Source: Acidobacteriota bacterium
GTDB taxonomy: Bacteria; Acidobacteriota; Thermoanaerobaculia; Gp7-AA8
Length of the DNA: 64,000 nucleotides
Assembly: GCA_003223645.1 (NCBI GenBank)
Contig: QHVT01000009.1
Span: 62,001 to 126,000, forward strand
Direction of reading: 5' to 3'
Part shown: positions 41,493 through 50,264 of the stretch, one piece after another
Layout of the letters: each line of letters starts with the position of its first letter
Numbering within the stretch: the stretch's first letter is position 1
Translations under genes and position numbers: made by a program
Notes under the pieces: model-generated
The model's database searches: none
Seen by the model: the letters and a program-made list of their open reading frames with translations, nothing else
Told to the model about the DNA's origin: nothing

Positions 41493-44400
41493 TTACCGTC
41501 CCGCGAAAAACACCGGATCACCCGACGCGTTGTCGATCATCGAGCCGTAGGCGAAGAGCTTCGCGTTCGCGTCGCCGCGCACTTGCAGCGTGAAGCTGCC
41601 GATCGACGACGACAGGTTCGGGAAGAGCGACGTCACGGACTGCTGCATCAACTCGCCCGGCTGCAACACGATCTGCGTCGACCCGAGCTCGAAGCCGGCC
41701 GGCGAGAGCAGCGACACCGTCAGTTGCTCGGCATCGGTGCCGCCGTTGAGCACACCGACGTTCGAGCGATAGCTCACGTCGGCGCGCAGTCCCGGAACGA
41801 ACATCTCGTTCGAGAACGCGGCGATCGGATCGATGGACTGTCCGAACGTTCCGCCGCTGCCGTCCGTAGTGTACGTGCGATTCGTGACGACAGGAGCGAC
41901 GCTGCCTGTCCAGCTGATCGCGAGCGGTCCATTGCCCGAGGAAAATCCGAACTGCGTGAGGATGTCGCTGACGAGATACGTCTCGTGCGCGTTGAGGCCG
42001 AGGGTCTTCGTCGTGCCGGCGTAGCGCAGCGAGACGAGGATGTGATCGTTCGACGGATTGAAGAACATCAGATCGCTGCGCCAGAACGTGCCGTTCGCGC
42101 CGTTCGCGCGGCCGATCGCGGGAATCGTCATCGAGCTGCCGCTGCGCGCCGGCATCGCCTGCATATACACAGGATCCTGGCTGGAATTGTCGATCACCGA
42201 CGCGCACGCGGTCACGACGTCGGCCGCGGTGGTCGTCATGCGCATCGACATCGCGTTGAACGAGCGCCCCGCCGTCTCCGGGAAGAACTGCGAGAGCGAC
42301 GACTGCTGATAGCTGTTCGCCGGAATCGTGACGTTCGCGGTGCTGACGGTGTTGCCGTTCGAGTCATACAGCGTGAGCGTCGCGCCGACGTCGCTGCCGC
42401 CGCGATTCACGAGGCCGATGTTCGTGCGGAACGCGGCATTCGACTGAATGCCCGTCAGGTAGAGCGTCGTCTCGAGATCGTTCGAGCGGACGTCCGGCAC
42501 CGACTGCCCGTACGTTCCGCGGCTGCCGTTCGTGAACGTGCGGCTGGTGACGCGCAGCTGCGCGGCCGTGCTCGGGCTCGTCGCCTCGATCGCGACCGCG
42601 CCCGCGCCGTTGGCGATGCCGAACAGATCGAGCAGCGTGTTCGCGTAAGTCGTCGACTGATGCGGCGCGAGGAAAATCGATCGCGTGACCATCGAGCCGC
42701 CCGCGGACGGGATGAACAGCGCCGTCACGTTCGCGCTCTGCGTGCCGGCATTGAAGAGACTGAGCTCGGTGCGCCACGACGTGCCGCCGAGACCGCCCTG
42801 CTGCGCGGCGGCGGAGATGAGCGAGCGATACGGAGCGATCGACGCGACGGTGATCGTCTTCGAGGCCGTGCCCGACGTGAACGCGTTCGCGGCGAAGAGC
42901 ATGACCGTGTACGAGCCGGGCGCGTTGTAGGCGTGTACAGGATTCTGTGCAGTGGAGGTCGCGCCGTCGCCGAACGACCACGTCCAATTCGCCGGCGAGC
43001 CGGTCGAGCGGTCGGTGAACGTCACGTTCTCGCCAACGATCGGAGAAGTGTTGCCCGCGTCGAATGCAGCGACGACCGGCGGAACCGTCGGAGAGGACGC
43101 CGTCACGACGATCGTCTTCGACACACTCGCCGTTTCCGTTCCGCGCGCGAGCGTGAGCGTCACGCTGTACGAGCCGGAGGCGGCGTATTGCTTCGTCGGA
43201 TTCTGCTGCTGCGAGATCGAGCCGTCGCCGAATGTCCAGTACCACGACGACACGCCGCCGGTCGACTGATCGTTGAACGTGATCACGTCGTTGACCGACG
43301 GATTCGCGGGCGACCAGCTGAACGCGGCCGTGAGTGTGTTCGACACGCTGATGACTTTCGATGCCTGCGACGACGTGCCGTTGCCGGTGACCGTCAGCGT
43401 GACGGTGAACTGTCCCGCGCTCGCGTAGGTGTGCGCCGGATTCGTTGACGTCGAGCTCGTGCCGTCGCCGAACGTCCATGAGCGCGACGTCACCGGTCCA
43501 GTCGACTGATCGGTGAACAGGAAATTCGTGACGTTCGCCGTTCCGCTTTGCGTCGACACGTTGAACGCCGCGACGAGTTGCTGCGGCTGCGTGCCGCCGC
43601 TGACGGTCGCCGTCGCGATGTTCGAGCCCGTCGACGATCCGGCGGAGTTCGATGCGGTGACGTAGAAGCGATACGTGCCGGCCGTGAATCCGCTGACCGT
43701 CGCTCCCACCACGTCCGCACTGACGTCGCCGACTTTCGAGAACGCGCCGCTGCCGGTGGCCATGTAGACCGACTGCGACGTTTCATTGTTCGCGTTGTCG
43801 GTCCACGTCAGATTCACGTTCGATCCCGCGGCGCTCGCGCCGAGGTTCGATGGCGCGGCCGGCGGATTGAGCGGCGGCGGCGGCGCGACGCTGCCGTTCG
43901 GATAGAGCCAGCGCGCCGCGACCTGATCGTCGGAACGGAGCGCCGGTCCGAGTCCCGTCACGTACGCGTACATCAATGCCGTGTTGTCGTTGCTGTGTCC
44001 GAGCCCGAGGGTGTGGCCGAACTCGTGCGCGACGATTTCGGCGAGACGGCTGCTGGAGATGCCGGTCGACGGCGACACGCCGTCCTGGATCGTGAGATTG
44101 CCTTCGCTGATGGTGAACGACGTCTGCGCGCCCGCGGGATGGCTCGCGTCCGCGGTGAACGGCGCGTTCCACTGCGCGGTTCCGCTGACGCCGTTGAAGC
44201 CGCCGGTGCCGACGACGCCCGAGCCGGTGAACGTTCCGCTGATCTCGTTGTTCGGATCGTTGAAGAGCACTTCGTTGACGCCGTTCGGCGCGGTGAGACC
44301 GCCGAGGGAGCCGGTGCGGACCCCAGAGTAGGTGTAGAAAATCTTCGCCTGCGAATAGCTCGTCCAGCTGCTCATCGCGGTCTGCATTTCATTCAGACCG

Positions 44401-45125
44401 CCGCCGCTGTAGCCGCTTTGCGTTCCCGCGCTGAACCAGGCCGCGGACGCGCCGCTGTCGAATCGCGTCCAGCGATACACCTTCGGCTCGGAGATGAGCG
44501 TGAAGTCTTCCTTCGCGCCGTTCTCGCTGGTCGCAGTTTTCTCGAGGACCGGATTCTCGACGCCGTAGTTCGCGCTTCCGGCGCGTCCGGCCACGCGATC
44601 GGCGACGAAGGTCTCGAACGCGACGGCGTCGCGCTGCACGTTCTTCGCCTTGATCGGCTGGAAGTTCGCGTCGAGCATCACCGCGTCCGCGCCGACGTCG
44701 TCGCGCATCCACAAGCGGCGGCCGTTCATCTGCCGCGCTTCCGTCATCTTGCCGACGAACAAATCCATCGTGCGATAGCCGCCCTGCGGCGACGGCTCGA
44801 TGAAGAGCAGCACGCGCTCGCCGGCGTGGAACTCGGCGGTGCCGAAGATTTTCGTGAATCGTCCGTTCGCCTCTCCTCCGAGCTCGCGAACGGTGATGAT
44901 GTCAGGTGCGTTGCCCTTCATTACGTTTGCAACGGATACTCTCGCCTCGGTCCACACCGCGCCATTGCGCTCGACTGCACTCGTGGAGAGGACCGTGCCG
45001 GTCACGATCACCGGCGACTTCGCGATCAACTGGCCATCCGTCGGCATCACGATCGTGGTCGCGTTGGCGGCCGCGGCAGCGATCATCAGGACACACGTCA
45101 ACCCGTACACCCGAAATTTGTTCAT
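41493..45125 (-). CDS. Secreted metalloprotease with fibronectin and PKD domains
   Basis: A 1210-residue exported protein (signal MNKFRVYGLTCVLMIAAAAA). A matrixin-like zinc site, EIVAHEFGHTLGLGHSND, lies at about residue 360. It is followed by a fibronectin type III domain (~420-510) and three PKD domains (for example YWTFGDGSISQQQNPTKQYA, WSFGDGATSTAQNPVHAYNA; ~520-785). The final ~420 residues hold about four copies of a ~100-residue beta module (WRTELSLFNAG, FRTNIGLVNRGG, WRSDLMFFNPSN, YRSNVGVLNGGT). It probably degrades polymers or binds surfaces. No downstream partner is apparent. Confidence 0.92.
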   Translation of the reverse strand: MNKFRVYGLTCVLMIAAAAANATTIVMPTDGQLIAKSPVIVTGTVLSTSAVERNGAVWTEARVSVANVMKGNAPDIITVRELGGEANGRFTKIFGTAEFHAGERVLLFIEPSPQGGYRTMDLFVGKMTEARQMNGRRLWMRDDVGADAVMLDANFQPIKAKNVQRDAVAFETFVADRVAGRAGSANYGVENPVLEKTATSENGAKEDFTLISEPKVYRWTRFDSGASAAWFSAGTQSGYSGGGLNEMQTAMSSWTSYSQAKIFYTYSGVRTGSLGGLTAPNGVNEVLFNDPNNEISGTFTGSGVVGTGGFNGVSGTAQWNAPFTADASHPAGAQTSFTISEGNLTIQDGVSPSTGISSSRLAEIVAHEFGHTLGLGHSNDNTALMYAYVTGLGPALRSDDQVAARWLYPNGSVAPPPPLNPPAAPSNLGASAAGSNVNLTWTDNANNETSQSVYMATGSGAFSKVGDVSADVVGATVSGFTAGTYRFYVTASNSAGSSTGSNIATATVSGGTQPQQLVAAFNVSTQSGTANVTNFLFTDQSTGPVTSRSWTFGDGTSSTSTNPAHTYASAGQFTVTLTVTGNGTSSQASKVISVSNTLTAAFSWSPANPSVNDVITFNDQSTGGVSSWYWTFGDGSISQQQNPTKQYAASGSYSVTLTLARGTETASVSKTIVVTASSPTVPPVVAAFDAGNTSPIVGENVTFTDRSTGSPANWTWSFGDGATSTAQNPVHAYNAPGSYTVMLFAANAFTSGTASKTITVASIAPYRSLISAAAQQGGLGGTSWRTELSLFNAGTQSANVTALFIPSAGGSMVTRSIFLAPHQSTTYANTLLDLFGIANGAGAVAIEATSPSTAAQLRVTSRTFTNGSRGTYGQSVPDVRSNDLETTLYLTGIQSNAAFRTNIGLVNRGGSDVGATLTLYDSNGNTVSTANVTIPANSYQQSSLSQFFPETAGRSFNAMSMRMTTTAADVVTACASVIDNSSQDPVYMQAMPARSGSSMTIPAIGRANGANGTFWRSDLMFFNPSNDHILVSLRYAGTTKTLGLNAHETYLVSDILTQFGFSSGNGPLAISWTGSVAPVVTNRTYTTDGSGGTFGQSIDPIAAFSNEMFVPGLRADVSYRSNVGVLNGGTDAEQLTVSLLSPAGFELGSTQIVLQPGELMQQSVTSLFPNLSSSIGSFTLQVRGDANAKLFAYGSMIDNASGDPVFFAGR

Positions 45126-45263
45126 GGAGGTCTCCGAAGTTATTGGGCTGAACGGGGCACGGGCGAGCGATGATTCCCCGACGTGGATTCCGCGTGTTTC
45201 AATCCGGACACAACGGCGGCATCATGCGGCGGTTAGGCACGAACCGCGGTGACCCTGATCACG

Positions 45264-45740
45264 ATGACCAAAACGAATGCCGCCCGCCTCCTCGACTCCC
45301 TCGGCATCGCCTACGAAGTGCGCGAATACGAAGTCGATCCCGATGATCTCGCCGCGGAAAGCGTCGCGCGCAAAGTCGGACTCCCGCCCGAGCAGGTCTT
45401 CAAGACGCTGGCCGCGCGCGGCGACAAACACGGCGTCTGCTTCGCCGTCGTCCCCGGCGACCAGCAACTCGATCTCAAAGCGCTCGCCCAACTCACCGGC
45501 GACAAGAAGATCGACACCGTCGCGCTGAAAGAAGTGCAGCCGCTGACCGGCTACATCCGCGGCGGTGTGACCGCCCTCGCGGCGAAGAAAACGTATCCGG
45601 TATTCGCGGACGAGACGATCGAGCTGTTCGACGTCATCTCGATCTCCGCCGGCACGCGCGGCGCGCAACTGCTGTTGTCGCCGGCGGATTACCTCCGCTC
45701 GACGAGCGCGAAAGTCGGGGCGATCGCGAAGGAAAAGTGA
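45264..45740 (+). CDS. ybaK: Cys-tRNA(Pro)/Cys-tRNA(Cys) deacylase YbaK
   Basis: A 158-residue protein of the YbaK/EbsC family, which hydrolyses mischarged Cys-tRNA(Pro). The start [20 protein letters not shown], the [10 protein letters not shown] lysine that is essential in homologs, and [29 protein letters not shown] are typical. The length is normal. An upstream in-frame GTG at 45249 is possible. It is divergent from the giant metalloprotease. Confidence 0.95.
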   Translation: MTKTNAARLLDSLGIAYEVREYEVDPDDLAAESVARKVGLPPEQVFKTLAARGDKHGVCFAVVPGDQQLDLKALAQLTGDKKIDTVALKEVQPLTGYIRGGVTALAAKKTYPVFADETIELFDVISISAGTRGAQLLLSPADYLRSTSAKVGAIAKEK

Positions 45741-45811
45741 TTGAGGGCTGCCCCCGTTCGCGGCTGCGCTGATGACGGATCGCTGCTGCGCTGATGGCCG
45801 CAATCACTGCC

Positions 45812-45896
45812 GCCATCTGCCATCTGCCATCTGCCATCGGCCATCTGCCATCGGCCATCGGCGAAGCTGCCATCCGCGAAGCTGCCATCCACGAAG
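45812..45896. repeat. Heptamer GCCATCT tandem repeat
   Basis: About ten units of GCCATCT, GCCATCG and the octamer-like GCCATCCGCGAA run in one direction between ybaK and the tRNA gene. It belongs to the GGCAGAT family at 22160-22245, but here the complementary arm is missing or weak. The rest of 45741-45967 shows no gene. Confidence 0.75.
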
Positions 45897-45967
45897 CAAT
45901 GCTAGACTTCGCGCCCCCGCGCGAATGCACCTGCATTCGACGTTGTTCCTCTCAGAACACCCTTTGA

Positions 45968-46042
<75 letters not shown>

Positions 46043-46046
46043 GGCC

Positions 46047-46143
46047 CTTTGTGGCGACCGCTGCCTCAGCGGTCGCGCGGCGCTAAAGCGCCGCTGGCCG
46101 GCAAAGCCGGAGGTGCCGCTGAGGGCAGCGGCACCCACAAAGG
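46047..46143. repeat. Palindromic intergenic element, family A (copy 3 of 3)
   Basis: Starts five bases after the tRNA's CCA end, with CTTTGTGGCGACCGCTGCC on the left and GGCAGCGGCACCCACAAAG on the right. Inner GCGGCGCTAAAGCGCCGC and GCCGGCAAAGCCGG hairpins are perfect. It likely ends tRNA transcription. Confidence 0.85.
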
Positions 46144-46246
46144 TTCGTCGAGGAACAGACCTGACCCCTCCCCCGTTTAACGATCCGGCAAATTTTTTCA
46201 AATCATTCAAAAGACGCCGATTCCGCGCGTGTATCGTGAGATCACC

Positions 46247-48337
46247 ATGAGAAAACTCTTCGCCGCCGCCAGTCTCTTTGTCGCCGCTGCAGCCGTGAAC
46301 GCACAACAGCCGAGCGCCGCAGAGACGGTCCAGGTCACTGTCGTCGAAGTGCCGGTCACCGTTTCGGATCGCGGAGGCAACGCGGTTCGCGGGCTCACGA
46401 AGGAGAACTTCGAAGTCACGGACGACGGGAAGAAGGTTCCGATCGAGTACTTCGAAATGCTCGATTTGCCGACACTGACGGCGCAAGCGGAGGCGTCATC
46501 GTCCACACCGTTGCCTCCGGCAGCGACGCGGCACTTCCTGCTGCTCTTCGATCTCGCGAACTCTTCGCCGGGAACGATCGGCCGCGCGGCGGCAGCGGCG
46601 CGGCAGTTCATCGAGGGCCAGCTCGGCGAACGCGACCTCGCGGCCGTGGCGACGTTCACGACCGAGAAGGGGGCGCGCATGATCACGAACTTCACGCGCA
46701 ACCGCACGCTGCTCGTGAATGCGATCGAAACGCTCGGCAATCCGGCGTACTTCAAAGTCGCCGATCCGCTCATGATCTCGGCGCTTCGCGCCACCAACAA
46801 CGCCACCGCGGCCGGCGCCGATGGCGGCACGGCCGGCGCCGCAGAAAAAGCCGCGCAGGAAATGGCGCGCGAGAACGAAGTCCAGCAGGGAAAGATCCGC
46901 GACAACGAACTACGCGACCGCCTGCGCATCCAGCTCACCAACATGGGCAGCCTCGTGCGCGCGCTCGATCGCATCAGCGGACAGAAGCAGGTGATTCTTC
47001 TCTCCGAGGGATTCGACGCGTCGCTCGTGCACGGACGCGAAAATCTCGGCTCGGCCAGCGCGCGTCAGGAAGACGCGAGCGTGCTCGCGGGTGAAGTGTG
47101 GAACGTCGACAGCGATCAGCGCTTCGGCAACGCAGCGGCCGCGAACGACGTCGACATGATGACCACGCTCTTCCGCCGCTCCGACGTCGTGCTGCATGCG
47201 ATCGACATCAAGGGACTGCGCGGCGCGTCCGACGTCACGACTTCCGACGGCACCGCCGGCAAATCGAATGAAGGACTCTTCCTCATCACCGCGCCGACCG
47301 GCGGCACGGTGTTCAAGAATGGGAATGACCTCAAGTCGAACTTCGGCCGCCTGCTGAAGCAGCAGGAAGTCGTCTACGTCCTCGGCTTCCAGACGCACAC
47401 GACCGGCAAGCCCGGCAAGTTCCACGCGCTGAAAGTGAAAGTCGTCAACGCGAAAGCGGACAAAGTGACGGCGCGCGCCGGCTACTACGAGCAGTCGAAC
47501 ATGTCCGACCTGGAGCGCGTCCTCACAGTCGCCGACGTGCTCATGACCGACGCGCCGGTCGACGACATCACCGTCAAAGTCACCGCGACTCCGTTCCCCG
47601 GTCCGAACAACCGCGCGCGCGTTCCCGTCGTCGTCGAGATCCCCGGCTCGCGCCTGCTGCAGAACATCACCGGCAAATCCGCGAACGCGGAGATCTTCCT
47701 CTACGCGTTCGACAAGAACAGTCAAGTGATGGACCATCTGAAGGAGAAGATCACGCTCGATCTCACGAAAGCCGGCGAGCAGATTCGCAACGGCGGCGTG
47801 CGCTACTACGGAACGCTGCGGCTGCCTGCCGGCGACTACGCGGTCAAGAGCGTCGTGCGCGTCGAAGAGTCGGGCCTGATGGGCTTCACGCGCGCCGACG
47901 TGAACGTGCCGGCGTTCGCGGGATCGACGGTCGTCGATCCGGTCGTCGTCGCCGAGCCGGGCAACTGGGGACTGATCGTCGGCCCGAGCCGCGGTGACGA
48001 TTATCCGTATCCTTTCACCGCCGGCGAAACGCGCTACATCCCGCAACGCAACGTGCAAGTGAGTCCGTCCGGCACCTACCGCGTCGCGCTCTTCCTCATC
48101 GGCGTCCCGCTCGAAAACCTCGGCCTCACGCCGACCGTCACCAGCGAAGGCGGCGCGACGAAGCAAGCGGACGTGAAACTCGTCGGCCGCACCGCGCCCG
48201 ACGACCGCGGCGTCTTCCAACTGTTCTTCGATTTCAAGCCCGGCACCCTCGCCTCGGGACAGCATCAGCTGAAGTTTGATGTGAAGTCGAAGGATGGTGC
48301 GCAGTCGGTAGTGTCGATGCCGTTCGTGGTGCAGTAG
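46247..48337 (+). CDS. Secreted VWFA-related protein (Acidobacteria type)
   Basis: A 696-residue exported protein (signal MRKLFAAASLFVAAAAVNA). Residues ~24-330 form the VWFA-related domain common in Acidobacteria: VQVTVVEVPVTVSDRGGNAV, then RGLTKENFEVTDDGKK, LLLFDLANSSPG in place of the usual DxSxS metal site, IEGQLGERDLAAVATF and VILLSEGFDAS. The MIDAS is thus partly degraded. The C-terminal half is beta-rich (propeller- or Ig-like). Function unproven; such proteins are thought to be extracellular binders. Confidence 0.9.
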   Translation: MRKLFAAASLFVAAAAVNAQQPSAAETVQVTVVEVPVTVSDRGGNAVRGLTKENFEVTDDGKKVPIEYFEMLDLPTLTAQAEASSSTPLPPAATRHFLLLFDLANSSPGTIGRAAAAARQFIEGQLGERDLAAVATFTTEKGARMITNFTRNRTLLVNAIETLGNPAYFKVADPLMISALRATNNATAAGADGGTAGAAEKAAQEMARENEVQQGKIRDNELRDRLRIQLTNMGSLVRALDRISGQKQVILLSEGFDASLVHGRENLGSASARQEDASVLAGEVWNVDSDQRFGNAAAANDVDMMTTLFRRSDVVLHAIDIKGLRGASDVTTSDGTAGKSNEGLFLITAPTGGTVFKNGNDLKSNFGRLLKQQEVVYVLGFQTHTTGKPGKFHALKVKVVNAKADKVTARAGYYEQSNMSDLERVLTVADVLMTDAPVDDITVKVTATPFPGPNNRARVPVVVEIPGSRLLQNITGKSANAEIFLYAFDKNSQVMDHLKEKITLDLTKAGEQIRNGGVRYYGTLRLPAGDYAVKSVVRVEESGLMGFTRADVNVPAFAGSTVVDPVVVAEPGNWGLIVGPSRGDDYPYPFTAGETRYIPQRNVQVSPSGTYRVALFLIGVPLENLGLTPTVTSEGGATKQADVKLVGRTAPDDRGVFQLFFDFKPGTLASGQHQLKFDVKSKDGAQSVVSMPFVVQ

Positions 48338-48397
48338 GTGTGGGGCAGGCTTTCCAGCCTGCCCCCGGAGCGCAGGCTGGAAAGCCTGCGCTACACC
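48338..48397. repeat. Palindromic intergenic element, family C
   Basis: GTGTGGGGCAGGCTTTCCAG with CCTGCCCCC faces GCAGGCTGGAAAGCC and TGCGCTACACC, about 60 bases in all, between convergent genes. Probably a bidirectional terminator or REP-like unit; half-copy at 27893-27940. Confidence 0.8.
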
Positions 48398-48399
48398 GA

Positions 48400-49578
48400 T
48401 CACAGCGAGTTCAGAAACTTCACGAGCTGATCCTTCCCTCTGCGATCAAGCCCGTTGAACGCGTCCCGCGACTTTCGCCCCTGCCCGTCGTGCGCGAGGA
48501 TCGCGTCCTGTACGGTGTGCGCGCGGCCGTCGTGCAGGTAGCGCGTGACGACGCGCAGGCCCCACAGCGGTGAGGTGCGCATGTCGCGGCCTCCTGCGCG
48601 GGACTGCGTGATGCCGTCGCCGAGGCGGCCAATGTCGTGGAGCAGGAAATCGGAGTACGGATGGAACGCGACGCGATCGAGCGCGGCAATCTCGCTCGGT
48701 CCGGTGCGCAGCGTCGGCGTGTGGCACGCGGCGCAGCCGATCTGCTGGAACACGCGCTCGCCCGCGCGCACGTCGTTGTCGATGTTGCCGCGCGGCGGCG
48801 TGCCGAGCATCGTCATGAAATCGGCGAATGCTTCGACGCCGTCGCCCGCGTCGTTGATGCCGGGTGCGGGATTGTGGACGAGCTCCCCGCAGTTGCCCTG
48901 CGGACAATTCTCGTTCGGGAAGAGCGGGCTCGTGATGCCCATCTCGTTGAGATACGCGTCGGCGGAAAATTGGAAGAGCGTCGGCACTTGCGACTTCCAG
49001 CCGAATTTGCCGACGACGTCCATTCCGGTGACGACGTTCGTGACGATGTTCGGACGTCCGGCCATCGACGGATCGCTCGCCGCTTCCTGCGCGGCGAGTT
49101 GCTGGAACGCGCCGTCGGGAACGGCGTCGACGAGTCCGAGTCCGAACAGCGCCGTCGTGCGGCGACCCGCCGTCACGTTCGCCTGCTTCGGCACGGTCTC
49201 GCCTTTGTAGTCGTACAGCGAACCGTCGGCGCTGGTGATGGCGGTCGTTTGAATGAGCGATCCGCCGAGGCTCGCGAGCGGATCGAACGTGCCGTTCTGC
49301 ATCCGTCCGAATCGCGTTTCCACCAGCTCGCCGCCGCCGCCCGTCGCGCCGGCCGCGTGACATTCGACGCACGAGCGTCCATTGAATACAGGTCCGAGTC
49401 CTTCATCCGCTTCTTCCGCTGCTTCGAATTCGTCTTTGCCGGCGTCGAAGCGCGTGCGTTGTTCGTTGGTCAAGCCGGGAACGGGGTTGCCGAATGCGGG
49501 TGGCTGCGGACGTTCATTCGCGCCGACGAGGAGACACACCACGCACACTACGAGTAGAGAGAGAGATCGCGCTCGCAT
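48400..49578 (-). CDS. Di-heme oxidoreductase (DHOR-type c-type cytochrome)
   Basis: A 392-residue exported protein (signal MRARSLSLLVVCVVCLLVGA). Two heme sites, CVECH (about residue 70) and CAACH (about 283), and the segments FNGRSCVECHAAGATGGGGE, ADAYLNEMGITSPLFPNENC and SDFLLHDIGRLGDG mark the DHOR/thiol-oxidoreductase-like family. It is related to MauG and cytochrome c peroxidase folds. Electron acceptor and substrate unknown. It ends right at palindrome C. Confidence 0.92.
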   Translation of the reverse strand: MRARSLSLLVVCVVCLLVGANERPQPPAFGNPVPGLTNEQRTRFDAGKDEFEAAEEADEGLGPVFNGRSCVECHAAGATGGGGELVETRFGRMQNGTFDPLASLGGSLIQTTAITSADGSLYDYKGETVPKQANVTAGRRTTALFGLGLVDAVPDGAFQQLAAQEAASDPSMAGRPNIVTNVVTGMDVVGKFGWKSQVPTLFQFSADAYLNEMGITSPLFPNENCPQGNCGELVHNPAPGINDAGDGVEAFADFMTMLGTPPRGNIDNDVRAGERVFQQIGCAACHTPTLRTGPSEIAALDRVAFHPYSDFLLHDIGRLGDGITQSRAGGRDMRTSPLWGLRVVTRYLHDGRAHTVQDAILAHDGQGRKSRDAFNGLDRRGKDQLVKFLNSL

Positions 49579-49661
49579 TGATTACTTCCTTTCTCCAGGT
49601 TGTCGCGACTTTTATTGACAGTACAGGAGGGCCGATTGCGCGTGTACAACGGAAATGCGGA

Positions 49662-49682
49662 ATTCGTGAACGACGTGTCACG
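49662..49682. promoter_or_regulatory. Candidate operator, copy 1 (CGTGA...TCACG)
   Basis: The 21-base segment contains CGTGAACGACGTGTCACG, with outer CGTGA/TCACG arms. It matches 53254-53274 at 20 of 21 bases. It lies 84 bases upstream of the di-heme oxidoreductase start. The rest of 49579-49741 shows no gene. Confidence 0.35.
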
Positions 49683-49741
49683 GATTCTCGGTCGAGCGGC
49701 GGCATCCGCGTCTAACGTGCCGCCGCTCTTCCGATTACGTC

Positions 49742-50128
49742 TTATGGATGCGCACCACCTCCTGGCCCGCCTTTGCGGAGAATTTCCATCGCAGCGATGA
49801 AAGCCTCGAACTTCGCTTTCTGATCGCCCGTGAGGATCGTTTCGAACTTCGCGTCGGCTGCTTTCCGCGCGGCCATCAGCTGTTCGTGCAGCGCGCGCAT
49901 TTGCTCGTGCAGCGACTCCGTCTGCGCGCGGAAGTCGGCTTCGATCGACTGCGCGGCGGCTTTCTGACTGTCCGTGAGATTGAGATAGTCGTCGAGCGCG
50001 GGAGCGCCCGGAGGTGGCGGCGGCGGACCGAATGCGGCGGCGCCGGCAGGACCGTGCGGCGGCGGCGCCGCGACCGCGAAGGATGCGACCAACAGGATTC
50101 CGAGGATCAGGGAAACGATGCGTTTCAT
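49742..50128 (-). CDS. Spy/CpxP-like periplasmic protein (LTxxQ motif)
   Basis: A 128-residue exported protein (MKRIVSLILGILLVASFAVA). After a proline-rich stretch (HGPAGAAAFGPPPPPPGAPA) comes a helical domain with LNLTDSQKAAAQSIEADFRA and ILTGDQKAKFEAF, the LTxxQ repeats of the Spy/CpxP family of envelope chaperones and stress sensors. An AAGGAGG Shine-Dalgarno lies before ATG 50128. It is divergent from the sensor kinase at 50265, suggesting shared control. Confidence 0.85.
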   Translation of the reverse strand: MKRIVSLILGILLVASFAVAAPPPHGPAGAAAFGPPPPPPGAPALDDYLNLTDSQKAAAQSIEADFRAQTESLHEQMRALHEQLMAARKAADAKFETILTGDQKAKFEAFIAAMEILRKGGPGGGAHP

Positions 50129-50264
50129 GAGACCTCCTTGTTGCTTGGCAATATCGCCCTTCGGCGAAAGAAAGACTTCATGAGGGGGCAAGAACTTCGT
50201 AAGAAACGTAAAACCTGACTGCACCGTCTTGCGCGACGTCGCGCGCGCGTTAGACTCGCGGCCG

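Noticed and set aside
49600-49800. 66-codon plus-strand frame upstream of the Spy-like gene
   Set aside because: TTG start without Shine-Dalgarno, overlaps the end of the Spy-like gene, no recognisable protein features.
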